64,000 nucleotides of DNA from assembly GCF_018141425.1 (NCBI RefSeq), contig NZ_CP058561.1:1488001-1552000 (forward strand), written 5' to 3'. Position numbers and translations under genes: made by a program. Within the stretch, counting starts at the first letter, position 1. Every line of letters starts with the position of its first letter. Of this stretch, positions 44,525 through 55,161 are shown one piece after another. Below the pieces are notes generated by a model, which saw nothing but the letters and a program-made list of their open reading frames with translations, was not told where the DNA came from and ran no database searches. This DNA comes from Vallitalea guaymasensis. GTDB lineage: Bacteria > Bacillota > Clostridia > Lachnospirales > Vallitaleaceae.

Positions 44525-45532
44525 TCAAATTGATTTTACGGAATTTCTTATGATGATTTCTGATGGTATTGTGACTTTGGTAATATTATTTTCACTATTA
44601 CCAGAAACTTTTTTCAGCATTAATTCTCCAGCCTTCTGACCGATCAATACAGCATTCTGAGATATAATAGTCAATCTAGGTTCAATCAATTCTGCTAGAT
44701 TGATATCTCCAAATGAAACTAGTGATATATCATCAGGTATTTTTAGATTCATTTCTTTTAAAGCTATCATTGCACCTTCTGCCATATCATTATTGGCGGC
44801 GAATAGTACAGTTGGCAGCTTATTCATATTTCTTTGAATCATTAATTTTACTTCTTCGTATGATTTCTTTCTGTTGTAAGCACCATTTACTATATATGAT
44901 TGTTCTAAAGATATGTCATGGTCTTCTAATGCCTTGCAGAAGCCATTATAACGTTCTTTTGCTGTACTAACACTTAGCAGTCCGTTTACTGCACCTATTC
45001 TCTTATGCCCTTGGTCTATAACATATGAAATCAATTTATATGTGGCATTATAATTGTCTTCTACGACACTATCCGTCTGAAGATTCTCCAGGCTTGTATC
45101 TATCATAATTATGTTCATACCTTGGTTAATGAATTTTTGTAATTTATGGTCTTCTTGTGTACTTGATGCCAACAGGACGTAATCTACTCTTTTATCATTT
45201 AATGCGTTCAAGAGTCTTAGTTCTTTGTCTGTATTTTCATCAGTGCTGCAAAAGATAAGACTATATCCTAGAGGGCTGATAACACTTTCTACACCTCTTG
45301 CGATATCCATGAAATAATTATTAGAGATATCTGGTACAACCATTCCTACCATATAGGTTTTATTGCATTTAAGGCTTCTTGCTATTGAATTAGGTCTATA
45401 TCCTAATTCTTTTATAGTTTCTATAACCTTATTTTTTACTTTTTCACTAACTGGATAGTTTCCATTAATGACTCTAGATACTGTTGCTGTCGATACATTT
45501 GCTTTTTCTGCTACTTGTTTTATAGTGACCAT
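44525..45532 (-). CDS. LacI-family transcriptional regulator
   Basis: 335 residues. The N-terminal HTH is TIKQVAEKANVSTATVSRVI with hinge GYRPNSIARSLK (~46), followed by a periplasmic-binding-protein-like sensor (MVGMVVPDISNNYFMDIARG, ~62) typical of LacI/CcpA proteins. It is upstream of and in line with ribulokinase, so it probably controls pentose use. The CcpA-like hinge (SIARSLKCNKTYMVG) is noted, but it is a local regulator by context. Confidence 0.92.
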   Translation of the reverse strand: MVTIKQVAEKANVSTATVSRVINGNYPVSEKVKNKVIETIKELGYRPNSIARSLKCNKTYMVGMVVPDISNNYFMDIARGVESVISPLGYSLIFCSTDENTDKELRLLNALNDKRVDYVLLASSTQEDHKLQKFINQGMNIIMIDTSLENLQTDSVVEDNYNATYKLISYVIDQGHKRIGAVNGLLSVSTAKERYNGFCKALEDHDISLEQSYIVNGAYNRKKSYEEVKLMIQRNMNKLPTVLFAANNDMAEGAMIALKEMNLKIPDDISLVSFGDINLAELIEPRLTIISQNAVLIGQKAGELMLKKVSGNSENNITKVTIPSEIIIRNSVKSI

Positions 45533-45699
45533 ACTATCATCCCATCATTTTCTTCTATATTTTCAAATCTATAGTAATCGTTTACTATATTATATAAAAT
45601 TATTTTATTTTCATCAAGTTTTTTTTGTATTTCACTGTTTTTTCCAATTAATTATAAGTAAGTCGGTCAGAAAAACTGTTTTGTTCTGACGTGGTTTTT

Positions 45700-45806
45700 G
45701 CAAAATAGTATATGTATATGTTTCGCCAGCTACTTGCTCGTCCATGAGCAAAAAGCTGGGTTCGGCGTCCTGCCTCACTACTTCACATATACATATACTA
45801 TTTTGC
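45700..45806. repeat. Family C stem-loop element, intact copy C1
   Basis: A perfect 21-bp inverted repeat (45700-45720 with 45786-45806) encloses a 65-nt head. The head has an inner hairpin TTGCT-CGTCCATG-AGCAA and a downstream conserved stretch around AGCTGGGTTCGGCGTCC. The same head pattern is at 59040-59156 plus 60823-60831, in a copy split by an IS. Confidence 0.9.
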
Positions 45807-45908
45807 TTAAAGTCCCCTTCAATATAATCCAAAATACTTTTTCTTCTAATTTTCATAAATATGGGCTATTTTATATTTGACAAGATTATATATTTATATA
45901 AGCGTGAA

Positions 45909-45940
45909 AAAGCAAGTCAGATATTTTTCTGACTTGCTTT
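45909..45940 (-). terminator. Terminator of the polysaccharide-use operon
   Basis: AAGCAAGTCAGA pairs with TCTGACTTGCTT, followed by TTTTTC on the minus strand, 40 bases past the GH2 stop. Confidence 0.85.
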
Positions 45941-45979
45941 AATATAATAGTAAGAATTATAGTTATCTTTATTAGATAA

Positions 45980-48900
45980 TTACTTCATAATCCTTTTTAT
46001 TAATTTATCTAGATACGGATTCTCTCCTAGTAATCTATCTATTTTTATGGTTGAGAAATATAGGGTTCCTTTGCCTATTTTTTTCTCGCTTAATATTCCT
46101 ACTTTTTCTTTTGGTCCTTTTAGATTGATTCCGAATTCAGGCGTCTTGTAAGTAAATAGTATATGTTCATCTACTTCACCCACTATACCATCTTCGGTGA
46201 TGAAATCGAAACTATCGGTTTTCTTATCGTACATGAATGAATAATCTTTATCTTTATTGTCTTTTGTAAAGCGATGATTTTCATTTCTTGCTACAAAGAA
46301 AAGTCCTTTTCCTGTTTGGGAGTCTGCTCCTTTTTCACCTAGAATCTTGATACCATATTTTTGTCCTTCAATGTTACATTCTTTTATATCGTTTAGTGAA
46401 ATCAACGCTTTTCCACCATTTTTTACATTGTTCATGATATTTTCATATTGCTTATCGAAATCATTTTTATCAATTACAATAAATTTGTTATTAGCAACAT
46501 TATCAGATTCAAGATTTAATTTGTTAAGTCCTTCCTCGATTGATTTATCAAAGCCAATGGTAGTGACTTTTGCGTTTGTATTATCTCTGTTCATTGCAAC
46601 TAGATCAAGTCTTTCTTGGTTTATAACTTCATTTTTGTTGTTAATCAATACAGAGTCTATATGAACAACTTCTTTTTCATTGCTTATTTCAGGTATTACG
46701 AATTTTATGCTTCCACAGTAGATGGAAGTGGAATCTTGTATTGTCAATTCTTTTTCAAATGAACATATCTCTTCTTCATCTGTTCTGATTGTAATAATAA
46801 TTTTGCCATCCATCTTCTTTGGTGTATCATTTAATGTGAAGCATTCAATTTCTATCTCTTCTCCAGTATAAACTGTGAACTTATCACTTCTAAGATTAAC
46901 TCTTACAGGTTCTAGAGTTTCTTTGAAAGTAAAATATGCTGGTTTTGGCTTTCTTCTGTAATCAACAAGTGTTTTCATCCATCCTGATGGCCATGCATCT
47001 ATTAATAAGTGTACAGCTGTTGATATAAGAACATCACTTCTTCTCCTAAAAGCATCATTCATAAGTTTTGTTGCAAGTGCCTGGTGTTTCTGACTTTCTT
47101 TTATCCAATCAACTATATTGTCTTGTTCTTCAAACCAATCTCCATGCATAGTATATGATTGTGAATTGACAACATCTTGTGGAGTCCACTGGTCATTAAT
47201 ATTATCAGGAATCCAGTCTTTTGGATAGTCTTCAAGCATAATCTCCAAAGGATCTAATCCTTCGGTACCGTATTCACCGCATCCTGTTTTCCAACCTTTT
47301 TTTATTGCTGGTAGATATCCTTTATGTAACTTGCCTATAGGTAATGCATGGTTAGTGTACCACATGTTATAACAATGGAAGTCTGATAATCCTGTTCTTG
47401 TAGGAGGGTCATAGTCTCCTTCTACATTTTTTATTACTCTATCAGGGTTATTCAATCTAATAGCTTTGCTTGCCGCCTCAAAGAATTCTTCCATTTCATT
47501 TCTAAGTAGGCTTCTATGTCCTTTGAATCCCCATGATGCTGGGAAAGGCTCATTAATATATGTAACCATTATATTAGAAGGATGGCTTCTTATTAATCTT
47601 TCCATTTCTTCTGATTGTTTGATGGCTTCACAGAATTTATTTCTTCTTATCCATCCGAAAAATGGCAGGTCTGTTTGCAGCATCATTCCTAGGCAATCGC
47701 AATAATCGTATATTTCTTCTTGTACAGGACGTTGAGTCAATCTATAGTAATTCATATTACAATACTTGGCTATTAAAATATCCTTGATCAATAAGTCAAA
47801 ATCCCCGTTATAAACACATTGCTGCATATGTCCCATTGTGTTGGCACCTCTAAGGATTACTTTTTCATTATTAAGGTATAGAGTTCCTTTAACAGCTTCA
47901 GTCTCATCCATATGAAATTTTCTCATACCGAAATGTCTAGCTTTTTGGTCTACCAATTTATCATCTTTAAATAAATCCATTCTTACCTTGTATAGATAAG
48001 GGGTTTCAGATTCCCATATCTTCATATCCTTGATATCTACTATTGTTCTATAATAGTTTACATAAGGTCCGCATTTCTCTATTTCAAATTCAATGTTTTC
48101 GTCTGCGTAGCCTTTGAAGTTCTTAGAGTAAATGGACATCTTTAGATTCAATTCTACATTAGCAAAATCTGTATTATATATTTCTACCCATACTTCAGCC
48201 TTACTTTTATCAATATCTGGTCTTACAAAGATATCATTAATAAAATACTTATTTCTTTTTTCAATAATGATCTTATGACATATTCCAGCTCCTGGTGGGC
48301 AATGATGCCATCCTTTTTCACTATCATCCCAACCATATCCAGTTGCAGCATAGATCTTATCTCCATCTATTTTACCATCGCCAAGGTCTATACCAAGGGT
48401 TGGTGCATCATTTTGAACTTCTACTACTAGGGTATTGTTTTTATCTGTGTAAATATAATCTGTTACATCAAACTCAAAAGGTGCAAAGAAACCTTCATGA
48501 TTTCCAATGAATTTTCCATTGAGATATACATTAGCAATATAATCTACTCCTAAAAATCTAATATATATTCTTTCATCTGTATTGGTGTCATAATCACATT
48601 GGAATTCTTTTCTATAGTATCCAGTCCATTTACCGATAGGACCTTTGTAGTCAGGTATAGTTACCTGTTGGAATTCTCCTTCACCATTTAGGACTCTGGT
48701 AAAATCTCTTTTATCTTCATCATCCTCATAACGAAATTGAAAATCATTAAGTTCAAATTGTTCTCTTTCCATTTGAAGTTTTGGCGTATAGTCTTCTAAG
48801 AAAGGTAAATATCTTTGTTTTAGTTCTTCAATCCCTTTACTGAAGTCATCAAGTTTTTCTTGATAACTTTTTTCTATTATAGGACTTACCATATCTTCAC

Positions 48901-49012
48901 TACTCTTAAAGTATTCCTTTACAAATCCTGCTGGTTTTATTTCTTCTAATTCTTCTTTGTTGTTATCTATCCCATTTAACGCAATCCTGGCGAATCCATC
49001 AACTTTTGCCAT
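45980..49012 (-). CDS. Glycoside hydrolase family 2 enzyme
   Basis: 1010 residues with no signal peptide. The GH2 sugar-binding domain (~120-240) has RIYIRFLGVDYIANVYLNGK and GNHEGFFAPFEFDVT. The TIM barrel has KVILRGANTMGHMQ (~385), acid/base Asn-Glu in MVTYINEPFPASWG (~510) and a candidate nucleophile Glu in KTGCGEYGTEG (~585). An unusual ~100-residue helical N-terminal segment precedes the domain. Downstream there is an immunoglobulin-like section and a C-terminal ThuA/GATase-like part (~860-1010). Substrate is unknown; it is paired with a heparinase II/III-family protein, suggesting an acidic or deoxy-sugar glycan. Confidence 0.88.
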   Translation of the reverse strand: MAKVDGFARIALNGIDNNKEELEEIKPAGFVKEYFKSSEDMVSPIIEKSYQEKLDDFSKGIEELKQRYLPFLEDYTPKLQMEREQFELNDFQFRYEDDEDKRDFTRVLNGEGEFQQVTIPDYKGPIGKWTGYYRKEFQCDYDTNTDERIYIRFLGVDYIANVYLNGKFIGNHEGFFAPFEFDVTDYIYTDKNNTLVVEVQNDAPTLGIDLGDGKIDGDKIYAATGYGWDDSEKGWHHCPPGAGICHKIIIEKRNKYFINDIFVRPDIDKSKAEVWVEIYNTDFANVELNLKMSIYSKNFKGYADENIEFEIEKCGPYVNYYRTIVDIKDMKIWESETPYLYKVRMDLFKDDKLVDQKARHFGMRKFHMDETEAVKGTLYLNNEKVILRGANTMGHMQQCVYNGDFDLLIKDILIAKYCNMNYYRLTQRPVQEEIYDYCDCLGMMLQTDLPFFGWIRRNKFCEAIKQSEEMERLIRSHPSNIMVTYINEPFPASWGFKGHRSLLRNEMEEFFEAASKAIRLNNPDRVIKNVEGDYDPPTRTGLSDFHCYNMWYTNHALPIGKLHKGYLPAIKKGWKTGCGEYGTEGLDPLEIMLEDYPKDWIPDNINDQWTPQDVVNSQSYTMHGDWFEEQDNIVDWIKESQKHQALATKLMNDAFRRRSDVLISTAVHLLIDAWPSGWMKTLVDYRRKPKPAYFTFKETLEPVRVNLRSDKFTVYTGEEIEIECFTLNDTPKKMDGKIIITIRTDEEEICSFEKELTIQDSTSIYCGSIKFVIPEISNEKEVVHIDSVLINNKNEVINQERLDLVAMNRDNTNAKVTTIGFDKSIEEGLNKLNLESDNVANNKFIVIDKNDFDKQYENIMNNVKNGGKALISLNDIKECNIEGQKYGIKILGEKGADSQTGKGLFFVARNENHRFTKDNKDKDYSFMYDKKTDSFDFITEDGIVGEVDEHILFTYKTPEFGINLKGPKEKVGILSEKKIGKGTLYFSTIKIDRLLGENPYLDKLIKRIMK

Positions 49013-49051
49013 AGTAAATGCCTCCTATGTATCTTCTTAATTATTATGTTA

Positions 49052-51301
49052 TTAGTATACTCTAAATATAACTTTAATTACTAGTTCTCCTTTTTTGCAG
49101 GATTTCTTGAATGATATTCTTTTTTGAATACTATTTTCGTCGAAAAGTCTTAGTTCTGTAATTTCTACACTTACATCCTCTGGTATAGTTATTACTGCCT
49201 CACCTTTATCCCCGCTTATTACTACTTGCTTTTCTTCTACTTTTACATCTAGTTGGGTACTCCATCCAAAGTCAATACCCTCTCCTTTTTTCAAATCATA
49301 CTTTTCTTTGATTATCAATTCATCTGGTGTTGGTGATATATATTCACGAGTATACTCATTGAAGAATTCTCTCCATGTATAACTTAAGTCAACTTTACCA
49401 TTAAAACTTCGTTCATCACCATTAGCTATGACCTTAATGTCTTTTGTATTAGGTCTTTCTGGCTGAGGTCTTTTTTCTAGATTACCATATGGTACTGAAG
49501 TATTGTGTCTATATGCTTGTTTAACTAAATTAGATACTTCACTGGAATAACTACCACTACCTGGGTCCATGGCAAATGTCTCATTGCAAAACTCGATTAC
49601 AAAACTTCCTTTATCTTCATGAGCATGGTCCACATTAGCCTTATTACCAAACACAAATATTTTCAACCATTGGTCATCAAGCTTCCTCAGTGATGATACG
49701 CTTCCCATTTCTGGTAAAGATATAAAGCTTCTGTTTATTATATCTTTCTTCTCGAATTCCCTAATGAATTTAAATGCAAGTATATCACTAGGTATTTTTT
49801 CCTCTCTATTAAGAGATTTATGCAGAATAGTAGACCAATGACTGTTAGGAAGTAAATAAGCCATGTATGCTAGTGTTGGTTTTTTGAATCTTGGTTCTCC
49901 ATCACAAACTGGTATTACGTCCTGCGATGGAACTGTTGATTGGAGACATTCTACAAAATCAGCAGTTTTCATGATCTTTTCTGGAACGATATCTTTAAAT
50001 TCCAATCCTCTAAGCTTAGCATAGATATATGTAGCAAAGTTGGCATTGTCACCTATGCAGTTATAATAATTTGGTCCTTCTCCATAAGCACCGTCTTCAA
50101 AAATTATATTATCTATATTTTCCACAAGCTCTTTATATGCTATATCTGTATAAGGTTTGACATGGTTGAAGTGCTGTTCTAATACTGCATAAGCTAACAT
50201 TCTACCATATGTAAACCATACTAATTGGTTATTGTCAAATATATAATCATGTTTCCAGGTTATATAGTTAATACCACCAATAGCCTCTTCACCTAATCTT
50301 CTAAGTATCAAATCTCTCCCTAGATCAGTAAACATTTCACCAGCTAAATCAAGAACCATACTTATCTCGTAACAAATTACTGCTTTTACGAAAGCTCTAT
50401 GCTCCCAATAACCAGCTTTGAATTCTGTAATAAAAGAATCATTCCAATTAGTACACATGGCTAATGACATTGCATATCTAGCCGCTAATCTCAACAATGA
50501 TTTATCCTTCAGTATTAACCCGGCAGAAGCCAATAAAGGTCCTTTTAGTGTTAACCTCTTCATATAATCTCTTGTTCTTGCGAATCTTTGGTCAGTCCAA
50601 AATATTACATAATCATGTATCATATTTTCTGGAATCTCATGTTTCAATTCTTCCACATAATCAGCATACATCGATTTACCTGTAAGTTTTTCATGAACCA
50701 TATGATAATTTCTTAATTTCTTCAATTCTTCTTCATCAACAATAAGATTATAAGTTGGTTTAAATTCAGGATCGTAGTTTTCATCCTTAAGATATCCTGT
50801 CCACTCGCTATCATAATTATTGTATTGCTCTAGATATTCCTTTAATAAATCTGAGTTCTGGAGCATTATCCACTTGAAATGTCCTGCTTGATAACCATCT
50901 TCGTTGGAATAGATCTCAATTATTATTTTATTTATTTTCTTGCTATCACCTAGATTAAGCTGAATTTCTTCTGAGAAATCTGTGAACTTGTCTGATAATT
51001 GTTCTATTATACCATTATCTGTATCAGCAATAATTTTAACCCTTGATTTAGATGGTGAATTAATTGCTAAAATCAATTTATCAAATTTAGTACAGTCTAC
51101 ACTATATTCTTTTGATATTTTTAGTGATGGTCCGTTTAATGGTCTTTGTATCCAACTAAAGGCTTCTGCACTCCATGTTTCCTGAAATTCAAGACCTTGT
51201 GTTTTTGTATCTTCAATCTTCCATTCTTGGAAATTTCTTAGTTCTGGAGCCCAGAATGCTTCAATTATTGCCTCCGCAATATTGACTTGAACGGGTTTCA
51301 T
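49052..51301 (-). CDS. Heparinase II/III-family protein (polysaccharide lyase-like)
   Basis: About 749 residues. An N-terminal carbohydrate-binding-like region (~1-170), then an alpha/alpha toroid (~200-480, with INYITWKHDYIFDNNQLVWF and GAYGEGPNYYNC), then a heparinase II/III beta-sandwich with KANVDHAHEDKGSFVIEF (~555) and DPGSGSYSS, carrying the His and Tyr positions used by these lyases. The start is ATG 51301 after TATGGAGG. No signal peptide, so it would act on imported oligosaccharides. The glycan could be alginate-, heparin- or ulvan-like; sequence alone does not say. Confidence 0.85.
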   Translation of the reverse strand: MKPVQVNIAEAIIEAFWAPELRNFQEWKIEDTKTQGLEFQETWSAEAFSWIQRPLNGPSLKISKEYSVDCTKFDKLILAINSPSKSRVKIIADTDNGIIEQLSDKFTDFSEEIQLNLGDSKKINKIIIEIYSNEDGYQAGHFKWIMLQNSDLLKEYLEQYNNYDSEWTGYLKDENYDPEFKPTYNLIVDEEELKKLRNYHMVHEKLTGKSMYADYVEELKHEIPENMIHDYVIFWTDQRFARTRDYMKRLTLKGPLLASAGLILKDKSLLRLAARYAMSLAMCTNWNDSFITEFKAGYWEHRAFVKAVICYEISMVLDLAGEMFTDLGRDLILRRLGEEAIGGINYITWKHDYIFDNNQLVWFTYGRMLAYAVLEQHFNHVKPYTDIAYKELVENIDNIIFEDGAYGEGPNYYNCIGDNANFATYIYAKLRGLEFKDIVPEKIMKTADFVECLQSTVPSQDVIPVCDGEPRFKKPTLAYMAYLLPNSHWSTILHKSLNREEKIPSDILAFKFIREFEKKDIINRSFISLPEMGSVSSLRKLDDQWLKIFVFGNKANVDHAHEDKGSFVIEFCNETFAMDPGSGSYSSEVSNLVKQAYRHNTSVPYGNLEKRPQPERPNTKDIKVIANGDERSFNGKVDLSYTWREFFNEYTREYISPTPDELIIKEKYDLKKGEGIDFGWSTQLDVKVEEKQVVISGDKGEAVITIPEDVSVEITELRLFDENSIQKRISFKKSCKKGELVIKVIFRVY

Positions 51302-51369
51302 TTTTGATACCTCCATATAAATGATTAAGTGCTTATTAGTGGTTATCATTATGTTATTTATATCATTTT

Positions 51370-51416
51370 GAAAATGGCTTTAGAAAACCAAAAGGTATAT
51401 TCTAAAGCCTATTTTC
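51370..51416 (-). other. Hairpin between solute-binding protein and lyase genes
   Basis: GAAAATGGCTTTAGAA pairs with TTCTAAAGCCTATTTTC with one bulge, just past the solute-binding protein stop. Such hairpins often protect the abundant binding-protein transcript or cause partial termination. Confidence 0.65.
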
Positions 51417-51459
51417 ATCATTTGTATTTTTTATATAATTTAGAAGTTCAACTTGATTA

Positions 51460-53022
51460 TTATTTTGATGCTAAGAATTCATCAATTTGTTTTTGGAATC
51501 CTTCGATTACTTTATCGATTCCAGCTTTATCTAATTTATCTAAGAATTCTTCGTATTTCTCATCTACATTAGAACCTAGAGCACCGAACTCTAATGCATT
51601 TTGGTATTCTTTGATTATTGTATCTAATTGTTGTAAAGTAGTTGAGTATGGTTCAGTATCTACTTTGAAGCCCATTAGATATGATTGTTTAGCTTCTCTA
51701 TGCATTTCATCAAGATAAGTTGACCAACCTTTAACTCCGCCTTCAATCTCATAACCAAGTAATGTATTTCCTGTTGCCCAGTTTGCTAAACCATAAGAAT
51801 CCTTATCAGTTATTTTAATTGTGTTTTCATCAATCTTCTCATAGTTCTTACCTTCTAATCCGTAAACCATTAGATTATAGAATTCTTTATCAGTGTTAAG
51901 TAAGTTAATTAATTTAATTGCTTCATCTGGATATTTTGCTGTAAATGGTATTGCAAGGTTAGTAGCTGTTCCATATGGAGCTAGATATTGGAAATCTGTA
52001 GTTGGAACTACAGTAATTTCTACATCATTACCTGCATCTTTTGCTCTCTTAGTATCTTTTTTGTCTTGATCTTTAAGAGTTTCATGTACCCATGAAATAT
52101 TACCATCTTTTACAAATTCGTCAGCACGTGGTTTATCAAATGATTCTACTGCTAGTACGTCTTCTCTGATATAACCTTTTTCATACCAATCTGCCATAGT
52201 ATGTATCATAGCTTTATATTGAGGAGTTTTGAATTTGTTTACTACTGTACAAGATTCATCACCTATTTTAACATATGCAGGTGTATTTTGATTAGCTATC
52301 GCTTCGTATCCATTTCTACATAACCAGCTGATAGATGGTGATGGTCCTTTTTGTAAAGTACCATTCTCTTTAGCTTTTTTGAAGTATACTTCTAATGCAT
52401 CCCAATCATCTTGGTCAAAAGTTAAATCTTTTGTGAATTGTTCTTCTAATGCAGCTACATCAACATATTCATCAGCTAAATGTTTATATAGTCTAATACC
52501 TCTTCTCATTTCAACCATTTGTTGGTAGTTTGGAACTGCATAAACATGTCCATCAACAGTTGCTTTATCAAAAACAAATTGTGGTATTACATCTTTGATT
52601 TCAGGACAATTCTTATCAATTAAATCTTCTAATGGTGTTAACATCTCTTCTCTTGATATTGTATCAAAGTTTAACATCCAGCCGATCCATGCTATATCCA
52701 TTTGATCTCCTGCTGCTGTTAGAAGTTTCCATCTTTCAGTCCAGTTACCATAAGGAATAACTTCGATATCCATTTGAACACCTGGTAACTTAGTTTTTAA
52801 CATTTCATTTGCTGCTGCAAAGACTTCTTCTTGTTTCTCTTTTTCGTCTCCACCTAGGAATATCTTTAATACCTTTACATCTTCATCTTTTTTAGCTGTT
52901 GTACCACTATCTTTTGAACCGCTATCTGTTTTTGTATCACTGCTTTTACAACCCATCAATGTGATACTAAGGATAAATACAACTGCTAGTAAAACGCTAA
53001 TACCTTTTTTAAAATTTTTCAT
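51460..53022 (-). CDS. ABC sugar transporter solute-binding lipoprotein
   Basis: 520 residues. The signal peptide has lipobox ITLMGCKSS. A Lys/Asp/Ser spacer leads into a family 1 (LplA-type) extracellular binding protein: FLGGDEKEKQEEVFAAANEM, then WIGWMLNFDTISREEMLTPLEDL and the late LEFGALGSNVDEKYEEFLDKLDKAGIDKV segment. It captures oligosaccharides for the two permeases encoded upstream. The ATPase is not in the operon, as is normal for this transporter type, which uses a shared MsmX-like ATPase. Confidence 0.93.
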   Translation of the reverse strand: MKNFKKGISVLLAVVFILSITLMGCKSSDTKTDSGSKDSGTTAKKDEDVKVLKIFLGGDEKEKQEEVFAAANEMLKTKLPGVQMDIEVIPYGNWTERWKLLTAAGDQMDIAWIGWMLNFDTISREEMLTPLEDLIDKNCPEIKDVIPQFVFDKATVDGHVYAVPNYQQMVEMRRGIRLYKHLADEYVDVAALEEQFTKDLTFDQDDWDALEVYFKKAKENGTLQKGPSPSISWLCRNGYEAIANQNTPAYVKIGDESCTVVNKFKTPQYKAMIHTMADWYEKGYIREDVLAVESFDKPRADEFVKDGNISWVHETLKDQDKKDTKRAKDAGNDVEITVVPTTDFQYLAPYGTATNLAIPFTAKYPDEAIKLINLLNTDKEFYNLMVYGLEGKNYEKIDENTIKITDKDSYGLANWATGNTLLGYEIEGGVKGWSTYLDEMHREAKQSYLMGFKVDTEPYSTTLQQLDTIIKEYQNALEFGALGSNVDEKYEEFLDKLDKAGIDKVIEGFQKQIDEFLASK

Positions 53023-53102
53023 GTAAATTCCCCTTTCTATTTCTGATCTGTTTTAAAACTATTACTAATCTATAATCATAGGATTAACCTATAACTAACT
53101 AT

Positions 53103-54011
53103 TTAACCTTTAACTGACCCTACTGTTAACCCTTTCGCAAAATACTTTTGGAAGAATGGGAATACCAATAACATTGGTCCAGCCGCTATAATACACATTG
53201 CAAATTTCAATGTTTCAACTGGCATATCTTCGAGATAACTCAGGTCTATACCTGGCGGCGTATTATTTGCCATATACCTTAGGAACTCAACTTCTTGAAG
53301 TATTCTCTTCAATAAGAATTGTAGCGTATATAAGTTTGAATCAGTAATATAAATCAAACTTGTATACCAATCATTCCATTTTGTTAAAAGTGTTAGTAAC
53401 GCTACTGTTGCCAATACTGGTTTTGACAGTGGTAATATTATTTGGAAGAATATTCTTATTTCACTAGCTCCATCAAGCTTTGCTGATTCAACCAATGAAA
53501 TAGGTAATCCTTGGAAGAATGTTCTAAAAATAATTATATAAAACGCTGAACATAGTGTTGGTAATATGTATATCCATATGGTATTTCCAAGATGTAAATA
53601 TTTATAGTTCAATAAATACGTTGGAATCAATCCACCGTTAAACAACATTGTGAAAAACACAAAGAATGTAATTGGTTTACGGAATTTGAAATCTTTCCTT
53701 GATAATGGGTATGCACATAGAGTCATAACTAAAACAGATAAAAAAGTTCCAAAAAAAGCTTGAAAAGTTGTTACTGCATATGCTCTTAAAATTTCACTAA
53801 CATTACTAAATACATATTTGTATCCTGTCCAATCTATAAAAGGCGGGATTATCTTAAATCCTTCTTTAGCCAATATATCTTCATTAGTTAAAGATGCTGA
53901 AACTATTAATAAGAAAGGTAAAATAAACGTAATGGACATAATTATAAAATATAGATTTATCCAAGTTCTATAAGTTATCCTTTTCTTTTTCACTACAGAC
54001 ATATTATTCAC
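53103..54011 (-). CDS. ABC sugar transporter permease, LplC/YtcP type
   Basis: About 302 residues with six helices. The ABC permease EAA loop is LPISLVESAKLDGASEIRIF (~180), and the end reads FFQKYFAKGLTVGSVKG, the family's C-terminal hallmark. The start begins MNNMSVVKKKRITYRTW. It is the second permease of the operon and works with the LplB-type partner and the lipoprotein. Confidence 0.95.
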   Translation of the reverse strand: MNNMSVVKKKRITYRTWINLYFIIMSITFILPFLLIVSASLTNEDILAKEGFKIIPPFIDWTGYKYVFSNVSEILRAYAVTTFQAFFGTFLSVLVMTLCAYPLSRKDFKFRKPITFFVFFTMLFNGGLIPTYLLNYKYLHLGNTIWIYILPTLCSAFYIIIFRTFFQGLPISLVESAKLDGASEIRIFFQIILPLSKPVLATVALLTLLTKWNDWYTSLIYITDSNLYTLQFLLKRILQEVEFLRYMANNTPPGIDLSYLEDMPVETLKFAMCIIAAGPMLLVFPFFQKYFAKGLTVGSVKG

Positions 54012-54030
54012 TCCATTTCCCTTACGATAA

Positions 54031-54954
54031 TTAAAATAATGCTGAATCAGGTTCTACCTTTCTCACTATTCCGTTCATAGTAACAATCATTACAAATCCT
54101 ACTAGTGATTGGAAAAGTCCTACAGCAGCAGTAATTCCTAGGTTACCAGTTCTTAGACCACGATATACATAAGTATCAATTATGTCTGTCGCTGGATATA
54201 ATACTCCTACATCTCTAGGAATAACGTAGAACAAACCGAAATCTCCTCTGAATATATTACCAAAGGCTAATAATGTCAGCACGATCATAAGTGGTTTAAT
54301 ACTAGGTAATGAAATATGAATAATCTGTTGGAATCTATTAGCTCCATCAATCTCTGCAGCTTCAAAGTATGCTTTATCAATACCCATCAATGCTGCATAA
54401 TACATAATACTGTTTAGTCCTATTACTTTCCATGTATTAGTTAATATCAATATCCATGGCCAAGCCGATACTTTTGAATACCAATCAACGGGTTGTCCTC
54501 CAAACATTTCAATTATTTGGTTAAAGATACCCATCGTAGGACTTAAAAGCGTATATGTTATATATCCTACAATTACCCAAGACAAAAATCTTGGCAACAT
54601 CATTGAAGTCTGATAGAATTTCAGTGCTCTTCTACTTCTTACTTCATATAGTAATAATGCTACAAAAACTCCTGCCACAAGATTAACTACAATAAATATC
54701 AATGCATATCCAACGGTATTTCTTGTAATTCTCCATGCATCCTGTGAGGTAAAAAAGAATTTAAAATTTTCTAATCCATTCCACGCACTTCCTAAAATAC
54801 CTTTTGGTGCTTTATAATCTTTAAAAGCTATTATCGCTCCGAACATTGGAATATAGTTAAAGATAAAATAAGCTATTATAGCAGGTAAAGTTAATACTAA
54901 TAACTCTAGATTTTTCTTAGTTGAATTCTTTGATGTTTTCTTCATTTTCTTCAT
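54031..54954 (-). CDS. ABC sugar transporter permease, LplB type
   Basis: About 307 residues. It starts MKKMKKTSKNSTKKNLE with a charged leader, then six helices and the EAA loop MGIDKAYFEAAEIDGANRFQ (~198). It includes FRGDFGLFYVIPRDVGVLYP, the LplB-type signature. The start is ATG 54954 after AAGGTGAG; a GTG lies three codons upstream. First transport gene after the YesM/YesN pair. Confidence 0.95.
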   Translation of the reverse strand: MKKMKKTSKNSTKKNLELLVLTLPAIIAYFIFNYIPMFGAIIAFKDYKAPKGILGSAWNGLENFKFFFTSQDAWRITRNTVGYALIFIVVNLVAGVFVALLLYEVRSRRALKFYQTSMMLPRFLSWVIVGYITYTLLSPTMGIFNQIIEMFGGQPVDWYSKVSAWPWILILTNTWKVIGLNSIMYYAALMGIDKAYFEAAEIDGANRFQQIIHISLPSIKPLMIVLTLLAFGNIFRGDFGLFYVIPRDVGVLYPATDIIDTYVYRGLRTGNLGITAAVGLFQSLVGFVMIVTMNGIVRKVEPDSALF

Positions 54955-55161
54955 TAATCTCACCTTCTTTTCTGTCTATTATTAATTGTGCCGCTTCGAT
55001 ATATTAATAATAACATCATAGATAAATGTTTTAAATTCTAAATAATTAATTAACAGGTATGCATTTTTACCAATAAAAACATAGTGTGGTTCACTATTTT
55101 TACTTGGGTATACAATTTTACAAGACCTGTTAAATTCAGGTGTAATAATAAAGAAAACAAT

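Larger units (their letters stand above)
45533..45979. other. Intergenic region with family C element and GH2 terminator
   Basis: It contains a small hairpin at 45666-45690 (GTCAGAA/TTCTGAC), the large stem-loop C1 at 45700-45806 and the GH2 terminator at 45909-45940. Short frames here on both strands cross the stem-loop and are not credible genes. Confidence 0.6.

Noticed and set aside
45632-45880. Short frames on both strands across stem-loop C1
   Set aside because: Their sequence is dictated by the palindrome, and neither has an RBS or a known family.
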